From: Paenibacillus sp. YN15
GTDB taxonomy: Bacteria; Bacillota; Bacilli; Paenibacillales; NBRC-103111
Direction: 5' to 3'
Assembly (NCBI RefSeq): GCF_003285005.1
Contig: NZ_QMFA01000001.1
Coordinates: 499,713-563,712 of the forward strand
DNA length: 64,000 bases
Part shown: positions 61,286 to 64,000 of the stretch, one piece after another
Numbering within the stretch: position 1 is the first letter of the stretch
How the letters are laid out: every line of letters starts with the position of its first letter
Position numbers and translations under genes: made by a program
Notes under the pieces: model-generated
Database searches by the model: none
Told to the model about the DNA's origin: nothing
Seen by the model: only the letters and a program-made list of their open reading frames with translations

Positions 61286-61377
61286 GCGTGGTGCCGACTT
61301 TGTCAGACCACGCATTGGGAATCCCTGGACGGCCCCAAGGGATGTTTATTGCCCCTCGGCCCGTTCAGGGTCTTTTT
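61286..61377 (+). ncRNA. Candidate structured RNA with terminator-like end
   Basis: Hairpin 1: GCGTGGT (61286-61292) with ACCACGC (61107+200, that is 61307-61313), a perfect seven-base stem. Hairpin 2: CCCTGGACGG (61323-61332) with CCGTTCAGGG (61361-61370) and an inner CC..AGGG/CCCT..GG extension, followed by TCTTTTT. Two stable hairpins ending in a T-run in a gene-free region suggest a small RNA or a conserved leader. Confidence 0.4.
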
Positions 61378-61703
61378 GTCTTTGCCTTTGCTCTTAGGTT
61401 CTTTGAAGGGTCTTTCATCAAGTATAGAGTTTAAGATATAGTGATTGATGATTATGATTCATGATAGATAAGAATACTGTATACATGATGGATGAATCTC
61501 CAAACGAAAATTTTTCACGGTAATCGTTAAAACCTGCAACAGTGCGCCGTTCTAAGGAGTACATGCTATCCTCTTACAAGTGGACATGTATAAACATACG
61601 CAATTTTTGAATAAAACGACTTCTTTTCTTGTCCTTCCATTGTGTCCTTTTTTGCGAAAAGTGTCGGACAAGGGGAAGAGGGGAAACTGACCTATCGCCT
61701 TTA

Positions 61704-61889
61704 ATGAAGCGGATTCGCCGCGTATTATTTGGATTCTGGAATCTGCAGAGTAATGAGGGGAATTTTGTAAGAAATGACGAGGTTATTATCGTCCCAGCAT
61801 ATCAATCTCTTGACGGTAGAACTGGCTGCGTAATTTTTAATCACCTTGGTTCAGGCAGGCTTCATATGGCTGAAGGCGGTTGGAAATAA
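61704..61889 (+). CDS. Doubtful small ORF
   Basis: A 61-residue frame starting MKRIRRVLFGFWNLQ has no clear ribosome site and no recognised domain. It is listed only because it is the longest frame in this stretch and a terminator lies about 110 bp downstream. Confidence 0.2.
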   Translation: MKRIRRVLFGFWNLQSNEGNFVRNDEVIIVPAYQSLDGRTGCVIFNHLGSGRLHMAEGGWK

Positions 61890-62001
61890 GCGTTCCAGTA
61901 TCCATGAAACATGGCGACAAGTGCTTGCCGCGGCTGCTTTTTTGGGGAGCAAACTATATCGGTTTTCGTGACTATTCGTAAACGAAAATCATTCAAAAAT
62001 G

Positions 62002-62036
62002 AAGGCGACTCTAGTATTTGGGGGTCGCCTTTTTTG
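62002..62036 (+). terminator. Hairpin terminator in the gene-poor stretch
   Basis: AAGGCGAC (62002-62009) pairs with GTCGCCTT (62024-62031), followed by TTTTTGTTTT. It implies a transcript ending here, possibly from the weak ORF or a nearby RNA. Confidence 0.8.
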
Positions 62037-62399
62037 TTTTTGAAGGGGTCACAAATCTATCTCAAACGCTTGATATGTTTTTGAATTTTAACAGATGTGG
62101 CGTGAGAAAATTTTTATTAGTATAACCGAATAAAAATACCGCCTAAATATACGCCCTAGGTCTGACGTTTTTTCTGGGGATTACGTTCAATTAGGCAGGA
62201 GATATCGGTAAAAAAAACAAGAGGGGGCGTTTCCGGCAAGAGTTACTATTTTTTATTCACTGAGATGAAAAAAGATGTATCTGGAGTTGAGTTTTTGGTT
62301 TGGTGGAGTTGAATACGTTCCTTGAAAACTTGATAAGCAGAATCGCGCAAGAATGAAATCTCTTTTGGCTAAGGAATTCTAAACTATATTTTCGAAAGG

Positions 62400-62924
62400 A
62401 TGTTTCAAATGAATCATAAATTTATATCAATCACTCAACCTAAATTTAAGGATGCACTTCGTAATGTAATTACGGAGGATGAGTCTTTAGCGGTGGTTCT
62501 TCATCTCAATGATACCGATTACGTGCTAAAGGATCAGACTTTGTATCATCAAGGGGTTCCACTAAGCCTGGATGATATATTCAGGTTGATCATAGACACG
62601 GAGAAGAATGAGCCACTTCCAGAACAACTTCTGATGGCTGCCATTTTTACCTTTCTATACTCCAAGCGTGATTTACGTAATGGTACTAAATTTGAGACAT
62701 CAGTTAATGAACTGAGTGCCTTCCTTGGAACTAGTGTAGGTAGCAAGGGATTCCGGCTTGTAGAGAAGCTAAAGTCATTTAAGAGTGTGTATGGTGTGAT
62801 TCCTTCGGAGGGGGTATTCACCGTCTTGGAAGTTGAACAATCTCATGGGAAGCTGATTTTACGGAGTCCGTATTTTCACCGCATCCTTAACCTGATCCTA
62901 AGCGAAAAACCTAAATTGTTATGA
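62400..62924 (+). CDS. Mobile-element protein, first part of a probable frameshifted gene
   Basis: The 174-residue protein starts behind GAAAGGATG; ATG at 62409 is an in-frame choice with better spacing. I recognise no domain, but it resembles small accessory proteins of integrative elements. The stop at 62922 is followed in the next frame, without any start codon, by open sequence that runs into the gene at 62995, so one longer gene (62400-63324) may have been broken by a one-base change near 62913-62925. Confidence 0.55.
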   Translation: MFQMNHKFISITQPKFKDALRNVITEDESLAVVLHLNDTDYVLKDQTLYHQGVPLSLDDIFRLIIDTEKNEPLPEQLLMAAIFTFLYSKRDLRNGTKFETSVNELSAFLGTSVGSKGFRLVEKLKSFKSVYGVIPSEGVFTVLEVEQSHGKLILRSPYFHRILNLILSEKPKLL

Positions 62925-62994
62925 TGGACGTAGAGATTTCTATAGCGGCAAATCATTCATCACTCTGGTCGCGGCTAAAAATAAATTAGCAGCT

Positions 62995-63324
62995 TTGATC
63001 GTCGTCGAGCTTGTCAATCTAGTAGTAACGGCAGGACCGAAGGTGTACAGACCGCACATCTCTTTAGGAACTTTAGCAGAACGTATCCCACAGTTATATG
63101 CAATCTTGCACGGTGAAGCTAATCGAAGTGTTCGAAACAAGCAACTCCGCCGCGCATTCGCTGGGGTCGTCTCTTTATTAGCGGAACGGACAAGCTTGCC
63201 TAAAGACTATCAGTCTTTCCAAATTCACATTCCTAATCTGAATGTCTCTAATCCAGATGCCGTAATCCAGATTTTACATCTGGGGAAGCCCAAGAAAGGG
63301 GGTGTTGCTCATGGTAAGAAATAA
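62995..63324 (+). CDS. Mobile-element protein, second part
   Basis: The 109 residues IVVELVNLVVTAGPKVYRPH...LRRAFAGVVSLLAERT lack a convincing ribosome site at the TTG at 62995, and the frame is open upstream to about 62900 (DGRRDFYSGKSFITLVAAKNKLAA). This suggests the C-terminal half of the preceding gene. The end overlaps the ATG of the next gene by 14 bases. Confidence 0.5.
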   Translation: MIVVELVNLVVTAGPKVYRPHISLGTLAERIPQLYAILHGEANRSVRNKQLRRAFAGVVSLLAERTSLPKDYQSFQIHIPNLNVSNPDAVIQILHLGKPKKGGVAHGKK

Positions 63325-64000
63325 ACGGGCAAAGTGGGCTGTGAGGGTAAAACAGGTGTTGGAGAGCCTTAAGAATGGGGAGTCCCTGCGGCTCACCAAA
63401 ATTCCAAAGGAAGTATTCTCTAAAGCAGGTGCTGCTCGTCAGAAGCAACTTCTTCGTGAGAAGATGACCGAAGTACTTAGGTTAGCCAATGTACCGTTGA
63501 ATGACCATTTACATTGTCTGGTTCATGATGACAAAAATCCGTCCCTTGTGTATTATCCAAAGCGGCATGGTTTGCACTGCTTTGGTTGCATGGACGAGGA
63601 TAAAATATGGGATATCTTCGACCTTATTGGATTTCTGCTAGATATAGAAGGGTTCTCGGATCAATTCTACTTGGCGAAGCGGATGTTCGTTGAACTGGAA
63701 TGGGAGAAGAGAGATATTCGATATGTACCTATTACAAAGCCTGATTCGCCCCATAAGACGAAGGAGCCAGCTTCCTATAGACGGGCGACTTCGTCAACAA
63801 AAGACCTGGTATATAAGCCCTTTGACACTGACCCCGAATGTGAGGATTTCATCAAAGAACAGGGCATTACGTTCGAAACGGCAAAGAAGTTTGGAATGAA
63901 GTGGTGGGAGCATCCCCGATCGCGTAACCGTTATGTGGTCATTCACTGTGATAAAAAATTCTTTGTGCGGAGAATGTACAAGCATGTTACGGGTGATTAC
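63311..64000 (+). CDS. Primase-like protein with CHC2-type zinc finger, C-terminus cut
   Basis: From ATG 63311 the frame is open to the edge for 230 residues. The motif LNDHLHCLVHDDKNPSLVYY followed by HGLHCFGCMDEDKIWDIFDL is the CHC2 zinc finger of DnaG-type primases (His/Cys, then CxxC), the part that reads template DNA. A Toprim and helicase part is expected beyond the window. Ribosome site GGGGGTG is five bases upstream. Such stand-alone primases belong to prophages and integrative elements, so the right edge is probably inside one. Confidence 0.75.
   Translation, partial: MVRNKRAKWAVRVKQVLESLKNGESLRLTKIPKEVFSKAGAARQKQLLREKMTEVLRLANVPLNDHLHCLVHDDKNPSLVYYPKRHGLHCFGCMDEDKIWDIFDLIGFLLDIEGFSDQFYLAKRMFVELEWEKRDIRYVPITKPDSPHKTKEPASYRRATSSTKDLVYKPFDTDPECEDFIKEQGITFETAKKFGMKWWEHPRSRNRYVVIHCDKKFFVRRMYKHVTGDY

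Larger units (their letters stand above)
60866..62399. other. Gene-poor 1.5-kb stretch
   Basis: No well-supported gene is visible. Contents: a spaced direct repeat like the end of an IS21-type element (61165-61203), a double-hairpin RNA candidate (61286-61377), an AT-rich run with repeated GATTGATGATTATGATTCATGAT near 61440-61475, one weak open frame (61704-61889), and a terminator (62002-62036). From 62040 to 62399 only AT-rich DNA is seen. Confidence 0.6.

Overview
The window looks like chromosome from a spore-forming Firmicute of the Paenibacillus type. Evidence: an alpha/beta small acid-soluble spore protein, YtvI and YtaF sporulation membrane proteins, SLH-anchored surface protein, TTG/GTG starts behind strong GGAGG ribosome sites, and the Bacillus-type gene order ytvI-citZ-icd-mdh-pho two-component system-polA-mutM-ytaF-coaE-nrdR. 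The left 52 kb is fairly GC-rich with one style of codon use; the right 11 kb is visibly AT-richer and reads as acquired DNA.

Layout. 1-4.3 kb: ytvI (cut by the edge), then polyphosphate kinase ppk1 and exopolyphosphatase ppx facing each other and overlapping at their 3' ends. 4.6-8.1 kb: citZ-icd-mdh. 8.3-14.5 kb: a small membrane protein, a polysaccharide deacetylase, class I fumarase, and the phosphate-type sensor kinase and response regulator. 14.8-18.6 kb: AraC regulator, Gfo/Idh oxidoreductase, YkvA-like protein, methyltransferase. 18.6-31.9 kb: a phosphate block with a frameshifted ppk2, a chemoreceptor, pstS, a 1951-residue S-layer-anchored phosphoesterase, pstC-pstA-pstB and phoU. 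32-35.7 kb: an EAL-CBS-GGDEF protein, a HAD hydrolase and a stand-alone CBS protein. 36.4-43 kb: polA, mutM, ytaF, coaE, a lytic transglycosylase, a spore protein, nrdR. 43.5-52 kb: a sugar ABC importer, a YesM/YesN-type two-component system and a GH3 hexosaminidase. 52.4-52.7 kb: a tRNA-Ala unit preceded by two odd 80-bp repeats that each begin with a tRNA 5' half. 53-56 kb: a three-gene CBASS anti-phage operon (HNH-SAVED effector, CD-NTase, E2-like protein). 56-61 kb: small decayed genes, an XRE regulator, and three envelope genes. 61-64 kb: a long gene-poor stretch with a structured RNA candidate, then mobile-element genes ending in a primase-like protein cut by the edge.

How it works together. 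Tandem PhoP-box hexamers with an 11-bp period lie before ppk1, pstS and pstC, and in reverse before the chemoreceptor. The PhoPR system in the same window therefore probably switches on phosphate import (Pst), polyphosphate metabolism, the surface phosphoesterase and perhaps chemotaxis as one local phosphate-starvation block inserted into the normally compact mdh-pho-polA region. The CBASS operon beside the tRNA gene is the clearest defence system. Several families of dispersed intergenic inverted repeats occupy the gaps between core genes.
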